Source of the DNA: Paguma larvata
Taxonomy: Eukaryota; Chordata; Mammalia; Carnivora; Viverridae
Direction: 5' to 3'
NCBI GenBank assembly: GCA_030068075.1
Contig: CM057833.1
Location: forward strand, 46,705,587-46,769,586
DNA length: 64,000 nt
This document shows, one piece after another, positions 10,476 to 21,085 of the stretch. The translations under genes and the position numbers were made by a program. Below the pieces are notes generated by a model. The model saw only the letters and a program-made list of their open reading frames with translations. It ran no database searches and was not told the DNA's origin. The stretch's first letter is position 1. Each line of letters begins with the position of its first letter.

Positions 10476-10941
10476 CAGGCATACGTGAGGGATACTGTGG
10501 GTCAGGTTCTAGACCACTGTCGTAAAGCAAATATCACAGTGAAGTGAGCAAAGTGAATTTTTTTGGCTTCCCATTGAACATAAAACTTAATGTTTGCATT
10601 ATACTGAAGATTATTAAATGCTCAGTAGCATTATGTCTGAAAATTCAGTGTAATACCTTAATTAAAAAATACTTTATTGCTAAAAAATGCTAAGGACCAT
10701 CTGAGCTTTCAACAAGTTGTAATCACTGATCACCGATCACCATAACAAATATAATGAAAAAGTTTGAAATATTGCAAGAATTACCAAAATATTACACAGA
10801 GACATAAAACCAGCAAATGCTATTGGAAAAATGGTACCAATAAACTTGTTCAGCAGGGTTGCTGCAAACTTCAGTTTTTAAAAACAAAAACAAACAAGTG
10901 AAAAAAACGTCTGAGAAGCACAATAAAATGAGGTGTGCCTA
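10476..10941 (+). mobile_element. Tigger1-type DNA transposon, internally deleted (mariner/pogo)
   Basis: The left terminus reads caggcatacgtgagggatac and the right terminus aatgaggtgtgcct(a), the inverted repeat of Tigger1, with a TA on each side (10474-10475 and 10942-10943). Inside are the Tigger1 landmarks ggttctagaccac, ttaattaaaaaatactttat, tgctaaaaaatgctaaggac (left) and gatcaccataacaaatataa, gtttgaaatattgcaagaat (right). The transposase-coding middle of about 2 kb is absent, so it was a passenger element of about 466 bp. Confidence 0.9.
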
Positions 10942-10943
10942 TA

Positions 10944-12269
10944 CGAGGCTCTATAAATAGAAGCTATACAGATATACAGTGTGACTAACATGGCTGAGAA
11001 TCAGAGATGATTTAGATGAGGTTGTTAAATGTATTTAAAATGACACAATTATGCTGGCCCAGAACAGAGTTATAATAGATTTCACAGTTTTTTGTAGCTG
11101 TTTCCATGTACTCTGAAGGTTCTTTCACATTTCTAGACTTTCTTTTTAAGCTTTTATAAATTGGGCGTGGGTATGTACCCATCTCCGTCTTACTCACCTG
11201 ATACATAGATCCCCTGCCCCCTAACACTGGGGGCCTGTTGAAGGCAGGGGGCACTTAATGTGTAGAAGAGGGGACAGCAATGAGCTCGCTGTTCACTCCT
11301 CCAGGGACACACCTGTTTTTCCTTCTGCTGTATGTGTGCGCGTGCGTGGTTCACTATGGATCTTGGTATTCCAGTTTCCATGGTTGTCATGATTCTGACC
11401 TCTGCCTCATTCTTCCACTTCATCTTATGCACTCTCTCTCTCTGTTTCTCTCTCTCTCTCTCACTATTGTCCAGCCACATCTGCATCTTTAAAATCCCTG
11501 AGCATGGACCTCTTTTCAGCCTTGGGTTTTTTGACTCTGCAGTTCCCTGGGACCGAGATTCTTTTCCTCTGCTTCTTTCCATTTTTCAGAAAATCAGACT
11601 CCTTGTCCTGGAGTGGTATTGGAGCCAAAGGATGGAATTGGTTTTTTACTGTTTATTTGACATAATACCAAGGAATAATACTATCAGAGTGTTTGCAAGT
11701 CTTAATTTTTTTTTCACCAGAGAAGTTTAATACATTTCAAATATAAAAATGTAGGCACATACTAGGAGCTTTCCTTTGGGTGCTTCTGGTGGTACTTGTC
11801 TTAGTGTCTGTCCCCTGTGTCTGGGCTTCTTATAGAGCTACTGTCTCTGAAGAATGGAGGGTGTTGAACCCTGCCACCCCCACCCTGCTAAAGCTCCCGG
11901 CACCACTTCCTGGGGCACACTTCCTCTGCCTTTGTCTTAGCCCCGATTTTATTTCTCTCCCTGCTAATCCTGGAGGGATGGCCTCACTTGGGACCTAATT
12001 CCTCCCCATCCCCAGCAGGAAGTGGGCCAGGCAGAGGAGTCACCCCAGCTGAGTGGCAAAGAGGGGCCTGGAGGGCTTGTCAGTAGGGTATCCGGGATGG
12101 GTGAGGAGGCAGAGGAGGGAAGGAGAGAGGAGTGGGTTGGGAAGAGTCCAGAAGGATGTGAGAAATTGCTGACTGATGTCTGAAATAACAGTATTACGGC
12201 AACAAAAATAGCAGTAATTCAGGACTAAAAAAATAGCACAATATGCTTTAATATCAGAACGTGGTAGTA
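10944..12269. other. No gene or repeat recognised
   Basis: About 1.3 kb of unique-looking sequence with a CT-rich patch at 11426-11462. Frames of 130-132 codons cross this patch on both strands (11190-11582 minus, 11332-11730 plus) and look like low-complexity artefacts. Confidence 0.4.
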
Positions 12270-12535
12270 TGTGCCCAATTCTTAGTCAATGGTCTCCCTT
12301 CACAAGTTACCTCTGCAGAGAGGCCCGCTCTGTCCCCTGTCTCAAGAGGGCCTCCCCTACATACAGGTTTATGTACTCACAGCACTTACATTTCTCTGGA
12401 AGTATATCGTTCACTTTTTTGTCTGCCTCCTGCAAATACAATCCGAGCTCCCATCAAGGCAGGGGCCTGCCTTCTTCTCACCAGGGCCTACAACTATGTC
12501 TAGACAATAGTTGGTCCCACTAAGTATTTGCGAAC
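12270..12535 (+). repeat. L2 LINE 3' end
   Basis: Carries acttacatttctctggaagt, gagctcccatcaaggcaggg, gcctgccttcttctcaccag and the terminal taagtatttgcgaacgaatg, matching the 'gagggcagggac...aataaatatttgttgaatgaatg' end of L2. Confidence 0.65.
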
Positions 12536-13534
12536 GAATGCATGGAAAGTGTCAGGACAGTCAAGCTGCTTTGGAAGAGACTAACATTGAGAGAAGGAGT
12601 ACAGTTGCCTGCAGTTCTGGAAGCCCAGTCAGGCAGTGCTTATACAAGCTTGGCTATTATTGTCATGATTATTATTTTGTTTCAAAGCCCTTTTAGGATG
12701 CCAGGCATGTTGTGGAATTGAGGGAAGTAAAAATCTTGAACAGATGGTACCACCTGCAAAATAGGCTAAATCTATTTTTTTACCCTACCCTCCTCTCTCT
12801 ATCACAGATATGAATAAACAGCAACAACGAAAAACCTGTTTTGAATTCTGCCTTGAGAGGTACAGCACTTTTAGTATTCTGAGTCAGGCAAGGAGAGTCT
12901 CTAGCCGCAGGACAGCTGGGAACTCAGGTCCATGGAGGGCGCCCAGCACAGAGGTGAGGAGAAGGCGCCTCCTTGTCTGGTGACAGCAGCTGGGGCCCTC
13001 TCCGCTTCCCTCCCCACAGAAATCCAGTTGGAACCAGCGCATGCTGGGATGCTGCCTGCCCGACAGAAACAGATGGCCTCCGACTGCCGCTGATCTGGTG
13101 GCATGGACCGCATAGCTCCTGCTTGACTCATGGGCGAGTGAGCCTGGGGATGGCCTGGGTGAGGGTCAGTCTCCTCACATTCACCTCCTCAGTTGAAGTG
13201 ACTCACTTGGCTCTTAGCATAAGTTTCTGTTCAGGTTCTCTGACTGGGAGAATCTCTAATGTTCATGCTCCTAAGAACCAAACACAGCCAGGAATAGGAA
13301 TGTTTGTAAATCTCCATATCGTCAATCAAAACATTTGAAAGAGGTAACTAATTTCCCCCCATTCCTCCTTCACCTGCCACAGAAGGGTGTTTGCTGGAAT
13401 TAGATTGTAATTTGCTACAGGCAGTGGCCCCTCTGGGCAGCCCTGAGGAGGATGACCAGGAGGGTGTCAGAGTGCCTTCCACTGTCTCCCTGAAGATGTA
13501 TTGGCAATCCAGAGAGACAGATGGAAGACATCAC
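12536..13534. other. No gene called; unique sequence with one strong acceptor-like site
   Basis: A pyrimidine-rich acceptor (ctctccgcttccctccccacag, ending 13019) is followed by about 115 bp open in one frame up to gcga/gtgagc at 13138. Three frames compete and the protein text is unconvincing, so this is recorded but not called as an exon. Confidence 0.3.
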
Positions 13535-13690
13535 ATGAGGAGTTAGGTGATGTACATTCTGGGCCAGGTTTGCCATCAAAGTCAGACCTGTGGCAAGTCA
13601 TTTAAACCTCAGTGGCCTTCTGCTTTCTCTTCTCTCACATTGGATGGTGGGACTGGACTAGAAACAGCAGATAGATTAGCTCTCACGCTG
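13535..13690 (+). repeat. MIR SINE fragment
   Basis: Matches at cagacctgtggcaagtcatt, taaacctcagtggccttctg and ctctcacattggatggtggg, the MIR core after the tRNA-like head. Confidence 0.55.
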
Positions 13691-13959
13691 GTTCTCCTTG
13701 ACGGGAAATTGCTGTCTGGAACAGTGTGTGTGTCGGGGATGACTGGGAAGCCAGTCTCAGCTAAGTGAGAAAAAGCAGTTAGCATTACTGTTTGCCAGCT
13801 ATGCAGACGGGCAGGTAGTGGCTTATATGCCAGGTACGATCTGACTGTTGGTCATTTCTGCCTCTATTTTACGATGCCGTGTATCCTAGGGATCGTGTAA
13901 CATTTTCTAGCCTTAATAATTGCATGGGGCTTTGTTAATGATGACAAGGAACATATACA

Positions 13960-14140
13960 CCATCTGACTTTTATTGAGAATTTGAGAATCTTTAGCTTAA
14001 TCCTCATCCTTCATAGAGAAACTAAGTCTCCTAATGATTCAATGACTCACCCAAAGTCATTCAGCCAATAAGAGATAGAGCTAGAATTCAGACTTCTGTC
14101 TGTCTGCCTTCAGTACCGAGTCCTCCACCACCCTTCTGTT
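13960..14140 (-). repeat. MIR SINE
   Basis: Reverse MIR: cttaatcctcatccttcata, gagaaactaagtctccta, caaagtcattcagccaataa, agctagaattcagacttct and gtcctccaccaccctt. Confidence 0.75.
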
Positions 14141-14299
14141 TTAACTCGCATTGGACAATACCTCAGTGCAGATTATAATAGCCGTCAGTGTGTGCACGCT
14201 GCCTGTAAGTACACAGAGATCAGAAAGGTGCTCGAAAGATGTGTTAACTGATATCCACACAGCTCGTTTGAGCTTACAAAGTACCTTCCAAGTACGACG

Positions 14300-14465
14300 A
14301 GCGTGTACTGATGCCGACATGTGGGACGTGGTGTAGAATGCTTTACCTGGATTATCTCATTTAAACATTTTTCAGATGAGGTAACAGACGCTCAGAGAGT
14401 TAGGCAGTGTGCTCCCAGGTCACGTGGCTGGGATTCGAGCCAAGGCCCACCAACTCTGGAATATT
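14300..14465 (-). repeat. MIR SINE, second copy in tandem
   Basis: Reverse MIR again about 160 bp further on: tggattatctcatttaaac, cagatgaggtaacagacgct, cagagagttaggcagtgtgc, ggctgggattcgagccaagg. Two same-strand copies this close may be independent insertions. Confidence 0.7.
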
Positions 14466-14975
14466 TGGTGGCATCTTTTATACTGGCGAGTCTTCAGTGG
14501 ACCACTCAGCAGAGTTAGAGGCTTTTCCAGTATAAAATGAGGGGAGTCAGGATCCCTGTCACTTAGGTCTGTTCTGTTCTCTGGAACTCAGGGACAGTCT
14601 TGTCTCTTAGCACTGCAGAAGAGGGAGAATTCAGTGCATGCCTCCTGTGCACCTTCCTCTGGCGGGGCCGGGAGAGCCGCTCTGGTCTAGGAGTGCTCCA
14701 CAGGCTTGCTGAGTGGCAGGTCCCTGTGTGACTGACACCATGCAGCAGACTCTTCACTTCCCTGAAGACTGAGAACAGCACACCGCCTGATGTATGGCTG
14801 CACCGAAGGCAAGGGGTTGAAGAGAAGTGACATGGTACCCAGGTGACCTGGAATAGACCTTGAGAAAAGTAAAGCCCTTGATGGCTCTGAAGAAGTTAAT
14901 TTCAATAACTGGCTTTTTTTTTCTTTTCTTTTCTTTTTTTTAAACTAGCTTAGAAACTTAGAGGTTAAAAGATCA
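14466..14975. other. No gene or repeat recognised
   Basis: Unique sequence of 510 bp. It ends in a T-rich run (14916-14941) just before the next SINE. Confidence 0.4.
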
Positions 14976-15192
14976 GGGGTGCCTAGTGGCTCATTTGGTT
15001 GAGCGATACACTCTTGGTTTTGGCTCAGCTCACGCTCTCATGGTTTGTAATTTGGAGCTCCACATCGGGCTCTATGCTGATAGCAAGGAGCCTGTTTGGA
15101 ATTCTCTTTCCCTCTCTGCCCTTCCCCTGCTCGCCCACGTGGCACTCTCTCTGTCTCTCTTTCTCTCCAAATAAACACATAAACTTAAAAAA
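14976..15192 (+). repeat. SINEC, diverged
   Basis: Starts ggggtgcctagtggctcatt; head, CT-rich body and caaataaacacataaac tail are all present, with more substitutions than the other copies and a weak aaaagat flanking duplication. Confidence 0.9.
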
Positions 15193-16974
15193 GATAATAA
15201 CTGTACGTACTTAAATATATGCGTAGACTTTTAAACTGTGTGCAGAAGGAGGGATCTTCACAGCAGGAGTGGAATAGCCTTTCGTGCTTCAACAATTTCT
15301 CCTTCGACTTTTCTCCTTGGGGACATTTCCATCTTTCCAGTCGACTCAATTCATTTGGTACTCTTGCTTTCCTTTTGTGAAAATGATCGATTCTGGAGAT
15401 TTGATCAAAACAGACTTGAAAATACCCACCCTCAGTTGGTAAATATCAGGGAATCTGGAGGTTGCCTCTTCTAGGCTGATGTAATTTGCCGCTGAAGTTT
15501 GCTGGCTTGCCCTCACCTGTACCCCACAATGGTCAGTCTCATCCTCTCCCAGCACCCTCTTCCCAGTCTGTTTCTGGCACTTATGCACACATGTGTGCAC
15601 ACACCTGCTTGCACACGTTTCTGACTGTGTGCTTATAGGTGAAAAAGGCCAGCGTCAGCCAGGCGGGGCCACAGGCCTATCTGGTTCAAATCTACACTGC
15701 CTGGGAGACCTGGGGTAATACGTGAGTGACAACAGGTGCACATTTCGTTACACCCTCTGAACCCAGCCCATAGTTCTTTCTTTGATTCTTTTCACCCGAC
15801 ACTCTTGCCTGAATTGTGTCCAATAAATTTTATAGCTCCGTGATCTTGTTTCAGAGCCGAGGGGAGACTTTTTTCTCTCCACTTGACTAAAGGGTTCCCA
15901 AGTCAAAACCCCGACTTCCTCTCCTCTCCTCACTCCTTAAGAAGTAGTAAGGAATAACCCCAGACCAGAAGCTGCTGGGTCCAGTATCTTCAGCCTTGCG
16001 CATGAAGAGCGATTTTTCTGGGCCCATTTTAGAAAAGCCAAGAATCAACTTGCAGAGAGTTAGCTATAATTGGGGAGAAAATAATTACTCAGCTTTTTCT
16101 GCCCTGGGATAGCTGGAGCCGTGGGCAGATCTTTCATAGCAGTGTCCACGCCCATGTCTATTTAAAACAAAGTATTGTACCAAGGGCCTTGAAAGCCCAG
16201 TCTCCTTGTTCTCAGGATTGCATTTTTGTGCAAACAACCCTAAATGTTGGCGTCAAAAGGTAATTTGTTTCATGTCTTTTCAGTGCAGAGTCCCAGGGCA
16301 GTGAGACATTTTATATGTTATTCGAAGAGGTGAATGGCTTTCGCAGGTGTCACATATGTTCATGGCCCTGCGTGCAAACTTACGGTTGAGCCAGATCGTG
16401 GTTCCTTCAGGAACAGGCGGTGGTCTGAGAAGGGAATTGTTTCTGAGAAGGTCCTGTGTCTTCTAGACAGTTCTAGAAACCTGCCTGGCTGCCTCTATTC
16501 CCCAGTGTGTGGACTTTAAAAAAGAAAAAAAGTGTTTTAAGTATCCTGGCTCACAATAGACGTGTGGAGACAATAGACTTATTATTTTAGTATTGCAGGT
16601 GACCTGAATACAGTTTGTCAGATAACTTAGTCCCATCAGAGTACAACAAAATGTCCTGCCTCTCCATGATTTAAATGCCCACTGTCTACTGATGACCTCA
16701 CAGTGTAAATGTTTGTCCTGCACTGCTCTCCTGAGCTCCAGACTGAGGAGCAAGCTTATCATCAGACATCTCTACCCGCTGGCTCATAGGCATCTTTACT
16801 CCAAGTGATTTTTCCTGAAAGAGATTTGCTTTTCTTCCTGTGTTTCCTATCACAGTGAAGGAACTGTCATCAGTTACCCAAACCAAAAGCCTCAATAGAT
16901 TATACCTTCTGTATATATTACTGTTATCTAAATGCTGGGCAAAAATTATGATATTGCCTCTAAAGTCTCTCTGG
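15193..16974. other. Repeat-free unique block, no gene called
   Basis: About 1.8 kb with no recognisable interspersed repeat apart from a possible MIR scrap near 15680-15740. The stretch around 15960-16320 (gcgcatgaagagcgattttt, gctataattggggagaaaat, tgtgcaaacaaccctaaatg) reads like a conserved non-coding element, with AT-rich homeobox-type motifs and no reading frame. That is an impression only. Confidence 0.35.
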
Positions 16975-17480
16975 GATCTCTTACCCTCCTAACTGGGCTC
17001 CTTGGCTTTAGCCATCCTCCCTGCTTTTCCCCCAACTTCTGCCCCACCTCACCTTACCACTCATCACTCCCCCACCTCCGCCCAACTGGTGCTTGATCAC
17101 TTCATCTTTAAATGTGGATCTGATGATACTTACCTATTGGAAACCCTTCAGTAGTGTCCCATGCCTGCAGGATTTAAGTCTTAACTCCCTAGTGCAGCAT
17201 ATGAGGTCTATCACAATCAGCTTCTCCCTGATGCTCACATCTCCTATTCCATCACTCTCCTGGTAGGTAAGATCCAAAGAGTGATCCTTTATTCTCTCTC
17301 AACTTGAAGAGTTGAGAGTCTCTTTCAAGTCTTTGTATTTTTGCATGTGCTATTTCCTCTGCTAGTAATGCCCTTTCCTTAGCTGGTATACCCAATCAAC
17401 TTCTTTACTTTTGTATTATTAGGTTATAGTATTATTTGTGCCCTAAGTGAGATAGCTTCCTTCTTTCTCACATGGCAGTC
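16975..17480 (+). repeat. L2 LINE, ORF2 3' region
   Basis: Follows the L2 coding-strand consensus: catctttaaatgtggatctg, ggaaacccttcagtagtgtc, aggatttaagtcttaactcc, ggtctatcacaatcagcttc, ttttgcatgtgctatttcct, gccctttccttagctggtat. Confidence 0.7.
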
Positions 17481-17699
17481 CAGAGAGTGATACTTTCTAT
17501 GAGATCCTCTAGGAACGTAGGTGGCTTCTGTGTTGAACTATCCATAATATGATGCCCTCGCCTATGTGATCCGGGGTGGCTTTCAGCCACAGCCTCTTTC
17601 CATGGATGACAAAGAAACACACCTTTTCCCTCTAAGGGCCCATTTTAGAAGCTGTACCATCTCTGCTTCCCAGTCCTTCATGCCTCCTGGCTCTCTGCC

Positions 17700-17800
17700 T
17701 CTCTAGCATCAGCGGCAGTAGTGGCAGCGGTTGTGGTCGTAGTAGTAGATCTCTAGTAGAAGTTGTCATCGTAGTAGGAAGAGTAGTATTAGGAGTAGAA
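17700..17800 (+). repeat. Imperfect trinucleotide repeat (GTA/AGT)n
   Basis: Degenerate runs of agtagt, ggcagt and gtagta units. It abuts the MIR at 17815 and may have grown from that element's own TAA/TAG-rich tail. Confidence 0.6.
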
Positions 17801-17814
17801 ATAGTACCATAATT

Positions 17815-17945
17815 TCCCATTCATAGTTTCAGAAGAAACTGAAAGGTTAAATGACCTGGGTAAGGTCACACAGCTGGTAAGTAAAGAGCAAAACCAGCAT
17901 TTGAACCCAGATCTCTCTTCTAAGTCCAACATTAGGCTGTGGTAG
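17815..17945 (-). repeat. MIR SINE
   Basis: Reverse MIR: agaagaaactgaaaggttaa, gggtaaggtcacacagctgg, aaccagcatttgaacccaga and ctaagtccaacattaggctg. Confidence 0.75.
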
Positions 17946-17999
17946 CTTTCAGTTTCATCACGCTGAGTGACCATTGTTTCTTTGCATGATGATCTCTCC

Positions 18000-18112
18000 C
18001 ACTAGATTCTGAACTCCTTGAGAAAAAGGAATTTTCCAGTTCACCTTTGTATTTGCCGAGCTTAGCACAAGGCTGAGAGCATCCAGTCATTACTCAGTAA
18101 ATATTTTAGACC
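18000..18112 (+). repeat. L2 LINE 3' end
   Basis: Ends like L2: gattctgaactccttgagaa, gtatttgccgagcttagcac and cattactcagtaaatatttt. Confidence 0.7.
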
Positions 18113-18117
18113 TCTAA

Positions 18118-18332
18118 ATCAGGGTTTCCGAACCTTGGCACTCTTGACTTTTTGGACCAAATCATTCTTTGTTCAGGGGCTGTTGTGTTGTGCACTGTAG
18201 GATGTTTCGCACCATCCTTGGCATCTATACACCACATGCCAATAGCATGTCCCTCTGCCCCCCACCTCCCCAAGGAAAACCAAAAATACCTCCAGACATT
18301 GACAGCTGTTTCCTGGGAGGCCGAATCTGGTT
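18118..18332 (-). mobile_element. hAT MER20 element, near full length
   Basis: Reverse of the MER20 consensus: cagggtttccgaaccttggc at the left, cattctttgttcaggggctg, cactgtaggatgtttcgcac, gtccctctgccccccacctc, ctccagacattgacagctgt and ggttaagcatcacag near the right. Confidence 0.8.
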
Positions 18333-18985
18333 AAGCATCACAGATTTAAATTAAATGTCAGTTAAGAAGCCACAAGTAGTACTCACATCCAGAAAGGACA
18401 TCTTCAGGATTGGTAAGGCTGCTGGGTCTCTCTAGGATAGTGATGTATTTTCCAGGCCTGTGTGTGACTGGAGCATCAAGAGTAGGCATGCTGCACTCAC
18501 AGGCTGTCATGGAGGCAGCTCTGATGATCTTGAGTGTGCCAAGCCTTCTTGGGAAATACCAGAGAGGGTCCATCTGGAAGCAGATCTCTCTGGGCCATGC
18601 AGACCTGCCGTCTGGCAGGGCACCACCTGGCGAAAATCCCATCGCCTTAACCAAAATACACTTTTGAAATCTCCTGGCAAAACAGGGGCCATGTCCTGTT
18701 CCCTGATTTCTCTTGTCTGTTTCCAGATGTGTCACTAACACATGGATCCCAGCAGAAACCCTGCGGGGAGCTCAAGTCTCTTATTCTTCGCCAGCTCTGT
18801 TGTCAAGATTTCCCCGCCGTCTAAGCCAGTGCAGGTTATGTGGCCCATGAGCTGGGCAGTGCCCGAGGATCATTTTTTACCTTTCCCTTTCTCAGGCCCA
18901 TAGCATGTTGCAAGGAGAAAACTTTATAGGTTCTCTCACTGGTGGGGTTTACCCTGCCCCGCTTGCCTTGCCTTTATTGATGACA
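18333..18985. other. No gene called; 127-codon minus-strand frame
   Basis: An open frame at 18358-18741 on the minus strand (127 codons) encodes no motif I recognise and has competing frames on the other strand. No clear splice sites bound it. Confidence 0.3.
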
Positions 18986-18989
18986 AGAG

Positions 18990-19150
18990 GCGGGAATTCA
19001 AGATCTGTCATTATTAGCTGTGTCACTTTGGGTACGAAACTTAGTTTCTTTGACCCTTCACTTGTCTGCAAAACAGAGTAACCTCCGTGTCCACGCTACC
19101 TCCACAGAGTTACGAGGGGAGGATAAGACCGTCTGTGCAGAAGGTTTAGA
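18990..19150 (+). repeat. MIR SINE fragment
   Basis: Matches at gggaattcaagatctgtcat, tattagctgtgtcactttgg, cttcacttgtctgcaaaaca and cacagagttacgagggga. Confidence 0.7.
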
Positions 19151-19199
19151 CTCCTTAATATGATCAACTCTTAGTGTGCCTCTGCACCCAAGGAGCCTG

Positions 19200-19315
19200 C
19201 CAGCATCTGCGTCCGTGGGCACTGGGTTATAGGTTCTGTTAAGGCAGACTCTGTGTCTCTCTGTCTCTCCAGCTCCCAGGACCTAGAAGGTAGTCAGTAA
19301 ACAAGTGGTGAATGA
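19200..19315 (+). repeat. L2 LINE 3' end
   Basis: Shows gttaaggcagactctgtgtc, ccaggacctagaaggtagtc and agtaaacaagtggtgaatga, the L2 terminus. Confidence 0.6.
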
Positions 19316-19418
19316 CTGTCTGAAGAAAAGTGAAATCAGCCCTGTAGTCCACTGTTCTGGTGGGGACAGGAGGGGCAGGGAGGGTCATTGTTTGGTTTAT
19401 ATGTCACTTATATTTGTT

Positions 19419-19649
19419 TTCTTTTAATTTTTTTATTAAATGTTTTTTAATGTTTTATTCATTTTTGAGAGACAGAGATAGAGTGGTGGAGGGGCCGAGA
19501 GAGAGAGAGTGAGACACAGAATCTGAAGCAGGCTCCAGGCTCTGAGCTGTCAGCACGGAGCCTGACGCGGGGCTCGAACCCATTGAACTGTGAGATTATG
19601 ACCTGAGCTGAAGTTGGCCGCTCAACTGACTGAGCCACCCAGGTGCCCC
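19419..19649 (-). repeat. SINEC (antisense)
   Basis: Tail at left (tttttaatgttttattcatt), GA tract, and head at right (gactgagccacccaggtgcc). Target-site duplication tatatttgt at 19410-19418 and 19650-19658. Confidence 0.94.
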
Positions 19650-19659
19650 TATATTTGTG

Positions 19660-19984
19660 ACACACATCCCAAACAGTCACATTTGTAGGAGATCAGTGTT
19701 AATGGAGGTCACAGACTTAAGGGCTTGTAGAGGCAGTACACACATCAGAATATATGAAACCAGGCATTGTGGGGAGGGACCCGGGAAACCGGGAAGGGTA
19801 CATGTGGCCTGAAGACATTCACATGCATGTGTTTTGAAGTCTCTGCATCAGCCAACAATATATGTCTTTGGGAAAATTTAGGCCTTTAGTTGATAAGTTG
19901 GAACTCCTGATTTACAGAGTACTTAGATAAACACTGGACAGGTGCTGGCAGATGAAAATGAGGAGACTGGACTCCTGTAGCAGA
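19660..19984. other. No gene or repeat recognised
   Basis: 325 bp of unique sequence without an open frame of note. Confidence 0.4.
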
Positions 19985-20185
19985 GATGGACAGGAAAGGA
20001 ATTGCGACAATAGCCAAGATGTATTCAGCGCTGGGCCAAGCATTGTTCTACAGCCTTTACAAATGGCGACTTGTGTTTAATCCTCACAGCAGCGCAGTGA
20101 GGCAGGGGGTGTTATTTTATGGATGAAGACAGTTGAGTTGCTTGCTCAGGATTATGAAGCCAGTGGCTGGCTAATAATAAAGTGT
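19985..20185 (-). repeat. MIR SINE
   Basis: Reverse MIR: gctgggccaagcattgttct, gtgtttaatcctcacagcag, ttttatggatgaagacagtt and gctcaggattatgaagccag. Confidence 0.75.
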
Positions 20186-20224
20186 AACGTACTATTTCTG
20201 GTGATGAGAGAGAACACAGAAGCC

Positions 20225-20460
20225 CCCTTTTAGGTCTCACTCCCTCCACTCTTGTCTTCTTGTCCCTCCTTCACACAGCAGCCTGAGTGATGTTAGCATG
20301 TAACTGAGGTCACATCACTCAGCAGCTCACCAGTTGGCACGGTAACACCCCCACTCCACGGAGGCCCCGTGCCCTCTGGATGCCACCTCCCATTGCATCC
20401 CAGTGTGTGACACAGTGGCTGGCACAAAGTAGATGCCCAGTAAAGAAAGATCTGTTGACC
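20225..20460 (+). repeat. L2 LINE with internal deletion
   Basis: Starts in the L2 body (cacagcagcctgagtgatgt, cactcagcagctcaccagtt) and jumps to the 3' end (ggctggcacaaagtagatgc, ccagtaaagaaagatctg). Confidence 0.65.
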
Positions 20461-20489
20461 CAGTGAGGTGACATGTGGGCAGAGACTAA

Positions 20490-20600
20490 CCTACATTAGT
20501 GGAATGTAGGAATCAGAGAGGCTGGGACTTACCCAGCGTGACGTAGTAGCAAGTGGCATAGTCGGGATTTGAACTGATCACCACAGTCCCTTGGTTGAAA
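20490..20600 (-). repeat. MIR SINE fragment
   Basis: Reverse MIR core: gaatcagagaggctgggact, tacccagcgtgacgtagtag, gtcgggatttgaactgatca. Confidence 0.65.
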
Positions 20601-21085
20601 GCCATCGTTGCCTCCCCACTGCTCTCAGCACCTGACCGGACTCTAGACCTTGATGTCTGGCCCCTGCAGCCCCTCTGGCTTCAGCTCCCACACTTGTCTG
20701 CACGCCTTCCCTGTGGTGTCACCACACGACAGCCCCATCCCTCAGTCAGGCCGTGTCTTTTCCAGTCCATGCCCTTTTTCGGGTACAGCCTTTGGGATCC
20801 TTAAATTTCAGCTTAAACATGCCTTTCCCAAGAACTTTTCCCTAAGTGCCTGGCCTATATAGGGTCCCCCTCAGGTGTGCTTCATCTCATGTATCACAAT
20901 TGCTATTATCTGTAGTTATTTGTAAGATTTCCTATCTGACTTCTGGCTCTTCTGCCTGTGCCCCAAGAAGGGCAGCCTGTTTGTCCTACTCATCTCTGTG
21001 GGCCCAGGATCTCCTCCTGGGTCTGTTCCGTGGCGCGTGCTAAATAAACATTTGTCAAGAGAATGAGTAAGTTAATGGATAAATG
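20601..21085 (+). repeat. L2 LINE, 3' part
   Basis: L2 order: ttgatgtctggcccctgcag, cttcagctcccacacttgtc, cagtccatgccctttttcgg, cttaaacatgcctttcccaa, tcagctt and the end gtgctaaataaacatttgtc followed by gaatgagtaagttaatgg. Confidence 0.75.

Noticed and set aside
13020..13137. Possible exon after a strong acceptor
   Set aside because: Three frames compete, the donor (gcga/gtgagc) is weak and the translation is unconvincing. It shows how often good acceptors occur by chance here.
14151..14206. Mini-exon with a gtaagt donor
   Set aside because: It lies between two MIR copies, would be under 50 bp and has no coding signal.
18358..18741. 127-codon minus-strand frame
   Set aside because: No motif, no splice context, and overlapping open frames on the other strand.
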